Shown here: positions 51,014 to 60,435 of the stretch, one piece after another
Layout of the letters: the number at the start of each line of letters is the position of its first letter
Numbering within the stretch: the first letter of the stretch is position 1
Source of the DNA: Alteribacillus sp. YIM 98480
Lineage (GTDB): Bacteria; Bacillota; Bacilli; Bacillales; Marinococcaceae
Assembly: GCF_009765375.1 (NCBI RefSeq)
Contig: NZ_VTOK01000003.1
Location: 124,001 to 188,000, forward strand
Direction of reading: 5' to 3'
Length of the DNA stretch: 64,000 nucleotides
Translations under genes and position numbers: made by a program
Notes under the pieces: generated by a model
The model's database searches: none
What the model saw: the letters and a program-made list of their open reading frames with translations, nothing else
What the model was told of the DNA's origin: nothing

Positions 51014-52315
51014 GTGAAGGTTATTATGTCTTCCTTGCAATGGGCCGCTTTCATCTTAGCGGGGGCGGTTGTCGTTCCAATCGTGATTGGAGAGGCATTC
51101 GATATGTCTTCTCTTGAGATATCATCCTTCCTGCAGCGGACACTATTCGTTTTAGGTGTTGCTGGATTGCTGCAAGTCCTTCTTGGCCACCGTCTTCCTT
51201 TAATGGAAGGTCCTGCTGGATTATGGTGGGGCATTTTTATTGTCTACGCCGGTCTTGTTTCTTCTGGCGGACTTTCTGGGGAAAGCGCTCTTCGCCAGCT
51301 CGAAGCGGGTATGCTGATCAGCGGTACGCTTTTTCTTATAGCTGGTTTTTTTCGTTGGATTGATGCTATCAAACAATTATTCACTCCGCTCGTAACCGGT
51401 ACCTATTTGATTCTTCTTGTTTCCCAATTGAGCGGCTCGTTTATTCAAGGGATTTTAGGGATCGGCTATTTCACAGACAGAGTGGACCCGCGGGTCGCTT
51501 TGCCAGCTATTGGCGTTTTAATATTTACCATTTTATTGTCCAAGTCAAGCATTCCATTTGTTCGCAGTTACTCCATTTTAATTAGTTTAATTACCGGCTG
51601 GATTGTCTTCTATTTGCTTCGTCTCACGAAGACTCCTTCTGCGCCGGCAGAGATATTTTCCCTGCCACAACCGCTGGCTTTTGGGCCGCCCGAACTATCT
51701 AGCGGCATCATTCTTTCCGCTATCATGACAGCCATGCTTTTGTTAACGAATATGATCGCAAGCATGAAGGTCGTAGAAAACGTCATTCTAGCCCAAACTG
51801 AGACAAGGGAAGACCCCGATTACAATCGGGCCAGCATTATTACCGGCGTGAATCAATGGTTGAGCGGCCTCTTTGCTGCAGTCGGGAACGTTCCTATTTC
51901 GGCAACGGCCGGATTTTTGCTGACCACGAAAACGATGGAACGCCTTCCTTTTATCATCGGAAGTCTTATCGTTATCTTTATCAGCTTTTTTCCATTGTTT
52001 ACAACCTTTGCTGCCAATTTACCGCCCCCTCTCGGATATGCGGTTATATTCATTACGATTGCAAGCCTCGTCTCCCTCGGAATACGTGAGTATTATTCAT
52101 TGAAAATGACGGAACAAGAGCTTTTCATTATATCTCTTTCTCTCATGATCGGGATTGGAAGCTTATTTGTTCCTGGGGAAACACTCGCACATTTGCCGAG
52201 CAGCGTCATGTCGATTGCAAACAACGGTCTCATTCTCGGTACACTCACTTGCCTTGTCCTTGAGCAGATTTATCGAGGCTTAAATAGAAGAAAAGAGCGC
52301 AAGAAATCTGCCTAA
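51014..52315 (+). CDS. NCS2-family purine/pyrimidine permease (YwdJ-like)
   Basis: 433 residues with twelve to fourteen membrane segments. EGPAGLWWGIFIVYAGL and the later GNVPISATAGFLLTTK match the UraA/xanthine-permease (nucleobase-cation symporter 2) family, closest in pattern to B. subtilis YwdJ. Imports a nucleobase with protons; which one is unclear, since the Q/E-rich substrate motif is not typical of the well-studied uracil or xanthine carriers. GTG start after GGAGGGAGTC. Monocistronic with a strong terminator. Confidence 0.88.
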   Translation: MKVIMSSLQWAAFILAGAVVVPIVIGEAFDMSSLEISSFLQRTLFVLGVAGLLQVLLGHRLPLMEGPAGLWWGIFIVYAGLVSSGGLSGESALRQLEAGMLISGTLFLIAGFFRWIDAIKQLFTPLVTGTYLILLVSQLSGSFIQGILGIGYFTDRVDPRVALPAIGVLIFTILLSKSSIPFVRSYSILISLITGWIVFYLLRLTKTPSAPAEIFSLPQPLAFGPPELSSGIILSAIMTAMLLLTNMIASMKVVENVILAQTETREDPDYNRASIITGVNQWLSGLFAAVGNVPISATAGFLLTTKTMERLPFIIGSLIVIFISFFPLFTTFAANLPPPLGYAVIFITIASLVSLGIREYYSLKMTEQELFIISLSLMIGIGSLFVPGETLAHLPSSVMSIANNGLILGTLTCLVLEQIYRGLNRRKERKKSA

Positions 52316-52328
52316 GGAACGGGCTGAG

Positions 52329-52359
52329 AACCTGTTGTGGTAACATTTCACAACAGGTT
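52329..52359 (+). terminator. Terminator of the permease gene
   Basis: 11-bp perfect stem AACCTGTTGTG/CACAACAGGTT, 9-base loop, followed by TTATAATTCC. Confidence 0.88.
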
Positions 52360-52869
52360 TTATAATTCCTTAACATACCAAGTTCATCTGTTTCGTCTTC
52401 TAGTAAACCTATCCGATCATTCTATCCATTCCAATATGGGCTGACCATATTAAACCATTTCCTAAGACAGTATGGTTTAATAATAGTAATCCAATGATAA
52501 TAACACCAACCGATAATTTTTGTGTTAAATCATTAAGCTTTTTATTCTTTAAAATATTCTTGACATCAAGGTAACTCTAGCTATTAATATATTAGATAAC
52601 TGATTATTTCCATTGAACGCCTTCACTTCTTGCGTTAGACTGGAAGGATTTTTCATTCATTTGGTTTGTATTGTTAACTCAACACGTTTTTTATTGTAAG
52701 CATGAAATCCAGTACGTATAATGCTTAAGGTAATTAAGTTCATCATGACTAATTTTCATAACCAGTCTGAACAAGTGCTGCCTATTTATCCAACTCAGAA
52801 GTTGACAATATGAAATTTCCATCCTATTCGTATGGAAAAAGTTAAAATTTTAAATTGGAGAGTGCTGCT
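52360..52869. other. Intergenic region with a possible membrane-peptide remnant
   Basis: On the minus strand around 52405-52560 a frame reads KLNDLTQKLSVGVIIIGLLL and then LNHTVLGNGLIWSAHIGMD before a stop. It has a plausible membrane helix but no start codon or ribosome site, so it is at most a gene fragment. The rest (to 52869) holds the ylbC leader; nothing else was seen. Confidence 0.3.
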
Positions 52870-53988
52870 GTGAAACGGCTTATTTTGATAGTAACGATTG
52901 TATTTATCGGGTACGTTTCAAAGTCATTATGGGAAGAACCAGTTCAACATATTATTCCTTCTTCTTTAAAGGATTCATTTCGTTATACCGTCGATTCCAT
53001 AAACGAAAATCCAGATTTTCAATCGACGCTAGAAACCATTAACCAGCAATTGAATTCCCTGTTAGCGTCGTTTAATCATTCACCATCAGAACCAAGAGAT
53101 CCAAACATTGAAACACCAAACTTAACATCTCCTGAAAATCAACTATTTTCGATTCATAATATCGAATTAGGCGACTCAAGAGCTGAAATTGAACAGGAAA
53201 CAGGTAAGCCAAAGCGGACTTCTAAAAATGAATACGGGCTAAACTGGGAAGCTTATCATGAAAACTATCAAAATTATATAATGGTTGCTTATGATGAAGA
53301 AAATGTCGTTCGAGGCCTTTATACGAACCAAGATTTGATTGCCTCTTCCATCGGAATAGCACAGGACAGTTCAAAACAAATGGTTCAAGAACAACTAGGT
53401 ACTCCTGAGTCGACTATGAAAAAGGGAGTAATTAATTATGAGATTAGTAGTGATGGGCAATATGATGTATTCCACCTCGACAACAGCTATACTACTATAT
53501 TTTATGATAAGCACGAAGACAATACGGTTACAGCGATCCAAATCATTGATGAAACCCTAGAACAAAACAAAGATGCTCTTTATACCAATTCAAGTCCTCA
53601 GCTAAAAGAAGGTTTTGAATTTCAGTTATTTGATTTAACAAACGCTTCAAGAGAAAAACACGATCTTCCCATTTTAGCATGGGATAATCACGCGAGAGAA
53701 ACGGCTCGTGATCATAGCTTAGATATGGCGGAAAATCAATATTTCGGCCATACAAATTTACAAGGCCAATCTCCATTTGATCGTATGAAAGAAGATAATA
53801 TTCGTTTTACTACGGCTGGTGAAAACCTAGCATATGGCCAATCCAGCAGCATCTTTGCCCACGAAGGGCTGATGAATTCCTTAGGACACCGAGAAAACAT
53901 CCTTCAGCAAAATTTTGATTATTTAGGGGTCGGACTGGCATTTAATAACGATTCACACCCTTATTTTACGGAGATTTTTTATAGATAG
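52870..53988 (+). CDS. ylbC: YlbC-like secreted CAP-domain protein
   Basis: About 372 residues. An N-terminal membrane anchor (about 5-17), a Ser/Pro linker, the CAP-associated domain (about 90-235, with ELGDSRAEIEQETGKPKRTSKNEYGLNW and a second similar repeat), and a C-terminal CAP/SCP domain (about 245-372): LFDLTNASREKHDLPILAWDNHARETARDHSLDMAENQYFGHTN, and GENLAYG.., GHRENIL. This matches B. subtilis YlbC, of unknown function. GGAGAG lies eight bases before the GTG at 52870; a TTG at 52855 overlaps it. Monocistronic. Confidence 0.9.
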   Translation: MKRLILIVTIVFIGYVSKSLWEEPVQHIIPSSLKDSFRYTVDSINENPDFQSTLETINQQLNSLLASFNHSPSEPRDPNIETPNLTSPENQLFSIHNIELGDSRAEIEQETGKPKRTSKNEYGLNWEAYHENYQNYIMVAYDEENVVRGLYTNQDLIASSIGIAQDSSKQMVQEQLGTPESTMKKGVINYEISSDGQYDVFHLDNSYTTIFYDKHEDNTVTAIQIIDETLEQNKDALYTNSSPQLKEGFEFQLFDLTNASREKHDLPILAWDNHARETARDHSLDMAENQYFGHTNLQGQSPFDRMKEDNIRFTTAGENLAYGQSSSIFAHEGLMNSLGHRENILQQNFDYLGVGLAFNNDSHPYFTEIFYR

Positions 53989-54205
53989 TGATTTCTCTGC
54001 TCAATAGAAGTTGAATTAAACGTACAAAACTCGGTGTTCATCCCTTCCTAATAAACGCATTTTCCGGCAATTTGCCAGCAGGCTTTTTCGTGATTGTTAT
54101 GGGTACGTTTTTAAGCTCATGATGCTTCCTCGACTATTCAAGATTAGGGGCGCTTTTCGGTTATCGAAAAAAGCATTTCAATATACAACCTAATCATTCA
54201 AACAT

Positions 54206-54441
54206 CTAATCAAAACCAGGTTTCAGATCTTCTTCAATGGTCTCTGTTAACTCTGTATTAACGTTACCTGGAAAGACGTTTGTTGTACAAATATTGTGTC
54301 CCCTCCGTTGCTGCTTCTTGACGCAAACCTTCTGTTATAGCTCTTGCCGCAAATTGCGTACCGTTGTAGACAAACCCCTCCTGGATTCAATTGATGTCCT
54401 GCAATCGAAGAAATATTAATGACGTGTCCTGTTTTTTTCAC
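54206..54441 (-). pseudogene. SDR gene remnant
   Basis: Pieces of one short-chain dehydrogenase in all frames: MKKTGHVINISSIAGHQLNP, then in the next frame VYNGTQFAARAITEGLRQEA with the YxxxK region altered, then GNVNTELTETIEEDLKPGFD and a stop. The N-terminal cofactor half is absent. At least two frameshifts. The surrounding bases from 53989 to 54205 and from 54442 to 54832 show no gene. Confidence 0.8.
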
Positions 54442-54832
54442 TTATAGTCAAGGAATTAAGTAAATGCCAATAAGAAAAATTCATTTAAATAAAAAGTGAA
54501 GGTAGAAACGTGGTATTATAAAGAGGAATATGGCCAAAGCAAATAAAAATGCGGAAAATCCACGGAGAAAACTTTTCCGAAAAAGAAAGAGGTGAACCCA
54601 TTTAACCCCTGTGAATATTCTAGTCTTCCCAACCCAATTTAAAACGCCTGATATCTTCAGATAAATCTAAAACGTTTCGATTTTGAAGTTATCCAAAAGC
54701 ATCCCCTCATCAGATTATGTGAAGAAGAAATGCTTCTTTTCGATATACCCTTTTTTGACTGTTCCCCAAATGATTAAATATCCCCCTTTTATTTTTCTAA
54801 TAGATGAATAAAACACATTCAAAATGTATCTT

Positions 54833-55645
54833 TTAACCATCTTTATCTCTTTGCACATGGAAATTTGGCGGAAAGGTGTTTGTTAACCCATTATCAATAA
54901 AGATTTCTTGACCACTTATTCCTTTTGCTAGCGTACTAGACAAAAAAAGACAGGTAAAAGCAATCTCTTCTGTTTCAATAAATCTGTTTTGTGGAACATA
55001 ACTTAGAATAGCTTCAGTTGCTTCGTCCACATTAAGATTATGAATTCGAGATATATTTTCCACCAATTTGGCTTTCATTGGAGTATTTGTCCAACCTGGA
55101 CAAATAGCATTAACGGTAATACCTTCATTTGCTAGTTCAAGTGCCCAAACTTTGGTTAAATTTGAAACGGCTGCCTTTGTTGATGAATACAAACTATAAG
55201 TTTCAAGACCAATCCTAGATGTCATTGAAGATAGATTTATTATTCTTCCCCCGTTAATTTCTTTCATTTTATTCAAAATATGTTTGGTAACTAACATCGT
55301 TCCTTTAACGTTAATGTCATAAATATTGTCAATATCATCAGGTGTTAGTTGATTAATTTTAGATTTCAAAATAATTCCAGCGTTGTTAATTAAAATATTT
55401 ATATGCTTTGGGCCAGCTTTCATTGCTTCTTTAATCATACTTTCATCTGTAACATTAACTAATAAATATTTATACTGGCTGGGATAATTCTTTTTTAAAT
55501 GCTCTACCGATTCATTATGATTAATATCCCAATTGATAACTGAAGCACCGGCATTAAGAAATGCTTTACTTATTTCGAATCCAATTCCACTGCTTGCCCC
55601 GGTAATAAGAACATTTTTATTCTCCACATCAAAGTGGTTAAGCAT
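54833..55645 (-). CDS. Short-chain dehydrogenase/reductase of the carbohydrate operon
   Basis: 270 residues, classical SDR. TGASSGIGFEISKAF (15-29), NNAG (about 87-90), the catalytic Ser in LSSMTSR and YSLYSSTKAA (YxxxK), and the C-terminal GISGQEIFIDNGLTNTFP. The Asp after strand 2 (INWDINHNE) suggests NAD(H). Last gene of the operon that runs from the GntR regulator; probably oxidises a sugar alcohol or a related intermediate, but the substrate is not known. No good terminator follows. Confidence 0.9.
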   Translation of the reverse strand: MLNHFDVENKNVLITGASSGIGFEISKAFLNAGASVINWDINHNESVEHLKKNYPSQYKYLLVNVTDESMIKEAMKAGPKHINILINNAGIILKSKINQLTPDDIDNIYDINVKGTMLVTKHILNKMKEINGGRIINLSSMTSRIGLETYSLYSSTKAAVSNLTKVWALELANEGITVNAICPGWTNTPMKAKLVENISRIHNLNVDEATEAILSYVPQNRFIETEEIAFTCLFLSSTLAKGISGQEIFIDNGLTNTFPPNFHVQRDKDG

Positions 55646-55675
55646 AAGAAAACCCTCTTCCTTTAAAATAGTAGG

Positions 55676-56506
55676 TTATCCTTTTACAGCCCCAGATGTT
55701 AATCCTTTAATGAAATATTTGGTTACGAAAGAAAACAAAATAACCATTGGCACTATTATCATAGCAGCTCCCGCCATAAGTTCACTTTGCTGCAGAGAAG
55801 TAGATTCTTTAATTGCTGCCAAACCTACCGGTATCGTTTTGTTTCCCTCGGAAGATACTATCATTAGTCCAAACGTATAATCAGTAAACGAAACGATGAA
55901 CGAAAATACACCTACACTAATGACACCCGGGATTAAGAGAGGAAAAATGACAAGGAGTAATGCTTGAACACGGCTAGCTCCATCCACCCAAGCGCTTTCT
56001 TCTAAATCAAATGGCACCGTTTTCAAGAAACTGTTTAACATCCAGACACCAAACGGTAATGTGATAGCTATATGGGCTAATGACAACCCTATTAATGTAT
56101 CTTCTATACCTAGGGAAATGAAAATGCCAAGTAACGGAATTGCAATTAACATCGGAGGAAGCATATAACCTACTAGCATACTATTTAATAATAAATTTTT
56201 TCCTTTAAACCTAAACCGAGTTAAAATATACGCAATGAAAGTCGAAGCGATTATCGTTATACATGTAGTACTGCCTGCTACAATAAAACTGTTTTTATAG
56301 TAAACTGGAAAATTAGTTGTATTCCACATATTTATAAAGTAGGTTACATCAAAATTTGTGGGCCAAAGAACAGTGCTTTGTTCAAAAAATCCTGGGTTGC
56401 CTCGTAATGGTGAGATAATAATCCAATAGATGGGAAAAAAAGAGTATACCAGCACTAAAAAAGCAAGTACATAAAGTGCTACTTTCGATAATTTAAGTTT
56501 TTTCAC
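55676..56506 (-). CDS. Carbohydrate ABC transporter permease (MalG-like)
   Basis: 276 residues with six membrane segments and the EAA loop EESAWVDGASRVQALLLVIFPLLIPG. Typical CUT1-family inner-membrane component. Overlaps the MalF-like gene by four bases. The operon lacks an ATPase gene, so, as in many Bacillus CUT1 systems, a shared ATPase of the MsmX type encoded elsewhere probably drives it. Confidence 0.9.
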   Translation of the reverse strand: MKKLKLSKVALYVLAFLVLVYSFFPIYWIIISPLRGNPGFFEQSTVLWPTNFDVTYFINMWNTTNFPVYYKNSFIVAGSTTCITIIASTFIAYILTRFRFKGKNLLLNSMLVGYMLPPMLIAIPLLGIFISLGIEDTLIGLSLAHIAITLPFGVWMLNSFLKTVPFDLEESAWVDGASRVQALLLVIFPLLIPGVISVGVFSFIVSFTDYTFGLMIVSSEGNKTIPVGLAAIKESTSLQQSELMAGAAMIIVPMVILFSFVTKYFIKGLTSGAVKG

Positions 56507-57525
56507 AACCTTTCATTCCTTTCATGCAGACTCTGATTATGCATCTCAATTTTTTTATTATGCTTATACTTCCTTTTTTTAGAGGTTAGCTTCTCTGGAG
56601 CTTCTTGGGTTATTTTTAAATAAATGAGCATAATTATTAGCATTATTACTGCGGATGATACCGCTACCGTCGCGCCGTAGCCTACTCTGTTTAAATTAAA
56701 TGTATTTAAATATGTGTATATCGGTAAGGTTTCTGTACGTTCTAATGGCCCCCCACCAGTTAACAACCACATAAGATCAAATTTATTGAACATCCATAAA
56801 CCTCGGAGTAATACAATTGTAATCAAAATATCTTTCATCATCGGTAACGTAATCAGCCAAAATTGCTGCCATGAGTTAGCCCCATCTAATCTTGCACTTT
56901 CATATAATTCATTGGAAATGGTTTGTAGTCCAGAAAGGAAAACAAGGGTAACAAAAGGAGTCCATGTCCATACAGATAGTAATACTGCCGTGAACATAGC
57001 CATGTTTGCAGATAAGAAATGAACCCCACCAAATCCAAATAATCCAATAACGTAATTTACAACCCCAAAATTAGTGTCTAATATCCACTCCCAACCAATA
57101 GTAACGACTATTACTGGAATGATATAAGGTACGACTGAGACTCCTCGAAGAAAATCTCGCCCTTTAAAATGCTGATTTAGTATAAGAGCAATAATAATAC
57201 CTACCACAATTTGTAATGAAACAGCTGAAAAAGCATAGATAAAGGTCTGCCACACATCACGCCAAAACCTTTGATCCTGTATCAAGGCAACATAATTATC
57301 AAATAGAACAAACGTCGGCTGTCCTACAAAACTGGAAGCTTCATAAAAACTATAGCTAACTGCAAAACCTGAAGGTACGACAGTCACTACTGTAAACACA
57401 GTAAGGCCAGGTACAAGGAATGCTAGTATTAAAGGTACGTCGCGCTTGTTAATTCTGCGTTCGATGGAAAACCCCCCCTTATATTTGAAAGAAGACCAGT
57501 CATTTATTACAGACCAGCCTTCCAC
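56503..57525 (-). CDS. Carbohydrate ABC transporter permease (MalF-like)
   Basis: Up to 340 residues, six membrane segments and the EAA loop (YESARLDGANSWQQFWLITLPMM). The frame opens at GTG 57525 without a ribosome site. A very strong AAGGGGGGG (57480-57472) lies inside it, six bases before ATC at 57465, which leads straight into ERRINKRDVPLILAFLVPG, the normal start of this family. So either an unusual ATC start is used, or the C7 tract (plus strand) hides an indel. The last 35 residues are highly basic. Works with the MalG-like permease and the binding lipoprotein. Confidence 0.85.
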   Translation of the reverse strand: MEGWSVINDWSSFKYKGGFSIERRINKRDVPLILAFLVPGLTVFTVVTVVPSGFAVSYSFYEASSFVGQPTFVLFDNYVALIQDQRFWRDVWQTFIYAFSAVSLQIVVGIIIALILNQHFKGRDFLRGVSVVPYIIPVIVVTIGWEWILDTNFGVVNYVIGLFGFGGVHFLSANMAMFTAVLLSVWTWTPFVTLVFLSGLQTISNELYESARLDGANSWQQFWLITLPMMKDILITIVLLRGLWMFNKFDLMWLLTGGGPLERTETLPIYTYLNTFNLNRVGYGATVAVSSAVIMLIIMLIYLKITQEAPEKLTSKKRKYKHNKKIEMHNQSLHERNERL

Positions 57526-57530
57526 AATTG

Positions 57531-58877
57531 TTACTGGTTAACTAATTGTCTTATTTCTTCAGCAATATCATCTACTGCTTGCTCAGGTTCTTCCTCATTG
57601 ATAGTCACTTTTTGAAATAACTTTGGAATTAGGAAGCTTTCAAATATTTCACCTGGACGTGCATCTGTCTCAGGACCGTCCGTATCAATAGAATGAAGGT
57701 CAGCTTCCTGAAGCAGCTCATACTGTGGTTCAACTCCCGATTCCCAATACTTACTAATTATAGAATCATCACGCCACTCTTCGTCATTATAAATAGATTC
57801 CTGAGCTGGAAAATAATGAACCCCATCCGTATGCATAAAATCGTATAACTTCTCTTCATAAAACCATTTAACAAAATCTTTTGTATCTTCTGTGTGGTCT
57901 GATTCTAATACTGCCATGGCATCATATCCTAATGTCGCTGCTATCCCATCACCATCTTTTTTAGGAATACCAAATACCTCAAAATCATCTGCAAGTTCAG
58001 GATTGTTTCGCTCTAATATATCTACTAATCTCCCTGAATAGAAAGTCATACCAACTTGACCACTAATAAAGGCTTCAGTCATTTCTGCATAAGATGCGCT
58101 CTGTGCTTCTGCGGGCATATAAGAATATAGATCTTTTAACAACTCAAGAGATTCAACAACTTTAGGCTTCATCTCATCTGAGTCCAGGATCACATTCCAA
58201 TCATCATCGAAAATACGAACATCATTAGCCCACAAGAGACTACTTGTAATCCAATTAGTTGCCCCATCAGATTTTAATGGCATCATTAAGCCATATTGAT
58301 TTTCTTCTTTATTGGTTAGTTCTTCTGCAACATTTATAAACTCATCCCAATCCGTTGGAACAGATAATCCTTTTTCTTCTAACCAATCCTTTCGCACATA
58401 TCCATATGCAAGATTATAATCATAGGGAATCCAATACGTTTCCCCGTCAATTGGAAACAAAATGTGACCATCGTAAAAATCCTCTTCTCCTCCTAAACTC
58501 TCAATGATATCATCTACTGGTGCTAATTTGCCTTCCTCTTCTAATATGGAGATATGGCCAATAAACCCCGTTAAAAAAGCATCATATTGAGCCGAAGTGC
58601 CATGTGTAGCATTGATTTTTGTAAAGATATCAGCAAGAGGGACCGCTTCGGCTTCTACCTTAATTCCAAACTCTTCCTCGTATTCTTCTCCTGCTTCATT
58701 TAACACATCCATCGCTTTATCATCTGTCTCAGCAGAAGCAATACGAATTACTTTCTCATCTTCACTTGAAGAACTTGTGTTTCCTTCACTTGGTTCAGAA
58801 GATCCTAAACAACCAGAAAGAAATGTCAACAATATAGCTAGAAGAAAACCAAAAGATAATTTATTTTTCACTTTCAA
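57531..58877 (-). CDS. Sugar-binding lipoprotein of the ABC transporter
   Basis: 448 residues, very acidic. Signal peptide with lipobox LSGC (Cys at 23), a Ser/Glu linker and the family 1 extracellular solute-binding fold (ATHGTSAQYDAFLTGF, YWIPYDYNLAYGYVRKDWLEEKGL, FISGQVGMTFYSG). Delivers the sugar or polyol to the two permeases. Starts 22 bases after the kinase gene and ends just before the MalF-like gene. Ligand unknown. Confidence 0.9.
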   Translation of the reverse strand: MKVKNKLSFGFLLAILLTFLSGCLGSSEPSEGNTSSSSEDEKVIRIASAETDDKAMDVLNEAGEEYEEEFGIKVEAEAVPLADIFTKINATHGTSAQYDAFLTGFIGHISILEEEGKLAPVDDIIESLGGEEDFYDGHILFPIDGETYWIPYDYNLAYGYVRKDWLEEKGLSVPTDWDEFINVAEELTNKEENQYGLMMPLKSDGATNWITSSLLWANDVRIFDDDWNVILDSDEMKPKVVESLELLKDLYSYMPAEAQSASYAEMTEAFISGQVGMTFYSGRLVDILERNNPELADDFEVFGIPKKDGDGIAATLGYDAMAVLESDHTEDTKDFVKWFYEEKLYDFMHTDGVHYFPAQESIYNDEEWRDDSIISKYWESGVEPQYELLQEADLHSIDTDGPETDARPGEIFESFLIPKLFQKVTINEEEPEQAVDDIAEEIRQLVNQ

Positions 58878-58899
58878 ACCCCCTAATTGGCATAATATT

Positions 58900-60429
58900 T
58901 TAACAATTTAAAAGGTTTTTTTGCATATTGGAGAGACAATGAGTCAAATCATACGTTCGAGAATGAAGTTTCTGATAAATATCAAACATCTCATCATATA
59001 CTTTAAAGTTTTTAGAATTTGGGGAAATTCGAGTTTTAACAGACTGTGTAGAAAAAACTGCTTCTTGAAAAGTGTTGAACCAACCAATTCTCTGGCCTGC
59101 GAGTAATGCAACCCCAAAGGAAGCATCACTGATTAAAGGCACCTCCAATTCCACTTTTAATATATCAGCTAAAATTTGCACCCACTCCCGTCCCTTACTT
59201 CCACCTCCTATAACTCGCATTTTTTCAGCGACGAAATCTGGAAATTGCAATTGACAATCTCGAAGCGAAAAACCAACTCCTTCTAGCACAGCTCTTGCAA
59301 AATGACCACGAGTATGCCGTGCTGTACATCCAAAAAAACTGCCCCTTAAATGTGGATCCCAGTGAGGTGAGCGTTCTCCATTTAAATATGGTTGAAAAAT
59401 TAATCCTTCAGACCCCGGCTTTACTTGTTCAATGTGTTTCATTATTTCTGGATAAACAGAGTCTACCTTCATATTTTCTTCAAATTCTTTATAAAAATTT
59501 TCCTTAAACCAACGAAAAGAAGCAGCAGAAAAATTAGTAGCACTATTCTGATAATATAAATTGTCAATTAAGTGATGATACGTTGTGAGTTTTTTATTCT
59601 GTGTCACCTTAGAGGAAACCACAGTAAAATTACCTGCTGTTGCTAGTTTTATAACTCCATCTCCTTCGGCTAAGGTTCCGCATCCAAATACTTCTGCAGC
59701 TGTATCAGCTGTTCCTATAATAATTTTAACCCCACTTGATAACCCTAAAATATTGACCATGTCCTGACACATTTCTCCGCACATAGTAGTCGGAGTATAT
59801 ACTGACGGAAGTACTTTCGGATTTAAATCGATCAATGAGAGTAAAGAAGATGACCATTCTTGTTTCGTAATATCAAATAACATGGACCCTTCTGCCTCGA
59901 TGTAATCTGTGCCTATTTCTCCTGAGAATCGATATCGGACATAATCTTTCATAAAAAGAATTTGATCAACTTGTTTATAATTTTCTGGCTCATTCTGTTT
60001 CAACCATAGCAAATGACAAAGCGTCCAAGTAGGGTTAGGTGCATTATATGTTATTTCGTAAATCTGCTCTCCAAATTCTAATTTTAATTGATTAGCTTGC
60101 TCCGCCGTTCGCTGATCATTCCACATAATCGCTGGACGAATCACATTACCTTCTTTGTCAAGCAGTACCGCAACATGGTGTGGAGCAGAAAAAGACATTG
60201 CTTTAATGTTTTTTTTCTCTGACGTAGAGAATTTACAGAGAGCTTTAGATATAGCTTTTAATGCCGCATCAATCCATTGTTCCGGATTTTGTTCGACCCA
60301 GCCAGGAAAAGGATAATTCGATGGATAACTTACATACGCTTCTGAAACGATGTTCCCATCCGATCGAATGCAAGTGACTTTACACCCTCCTGACCCATGA
60401 TCTATCCCTAATACATATTGATCTTTCAT
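58900..60429 (-). CDS. FGGY-family carbohydrate kinase (xylulokinase-like)
   Basis: 509 residues. ATP and sugar domains of the FGGY family: GIDHGSGGCKVTCI (first phosphate loop), MWNDQRTAEQ, the second phosphate segment GTADTAAEVFGCG and the C-terminal VIGGGSKGREWVQILADILKVEL (adenosine site). Closest in pattern to xylulose/ribulose-type kinases. It would phosphorylate the ketose made by the two dehydrogenases. Six bases separate it from the alcohol dehydrogenase gene. Confidence 0.88.
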   Translation of the reverse strand: MKDQYVLGIDHGSGGCKVTCIRSDGNIVSEAYVSYPSNYPFPGWVEQNPEQWIDAALKAISKALCKFSTSEKKNIKAMSFSAPHHVAVLLDKEGNVIRPAIMWNDQRTAEQANQLKLEFGEQIYEITYNAPNPTWTLCHLLWLKQNEPENYKQVDQILFMKDYVRYRFSGEIGTDYIEAEGSMLFDITKQEWSSSLLSLIDLNPKVLPSVYTPTTMCGEMCQDMVNILGLSSGVKIIIGTADTAAEVFGCGTLAEGDGVIKLATAGNFTVVSSKVTQNKKLTTYHHLIDNLYYQNSATNFSAASFRWFKENFYKEFEENMKVDSVYPEIMKHIEQVKPGSEGLIFQPYLNGERSPHWDPHLRGSFFGCTARHTRGHFARAVLEGVGFSLRDCQLQFPDFVAEKMRVIGGGSKGREWVQILADILKVELEVPLISDASFGVALLAGQRIGWFNTFQEAVFSTQSVKTRISPNSKNFKVYDEMFDIYQKLHSRTYDLTHCLSNMQKNLLNC

Positions 60430-60435
60430 TTTCTA

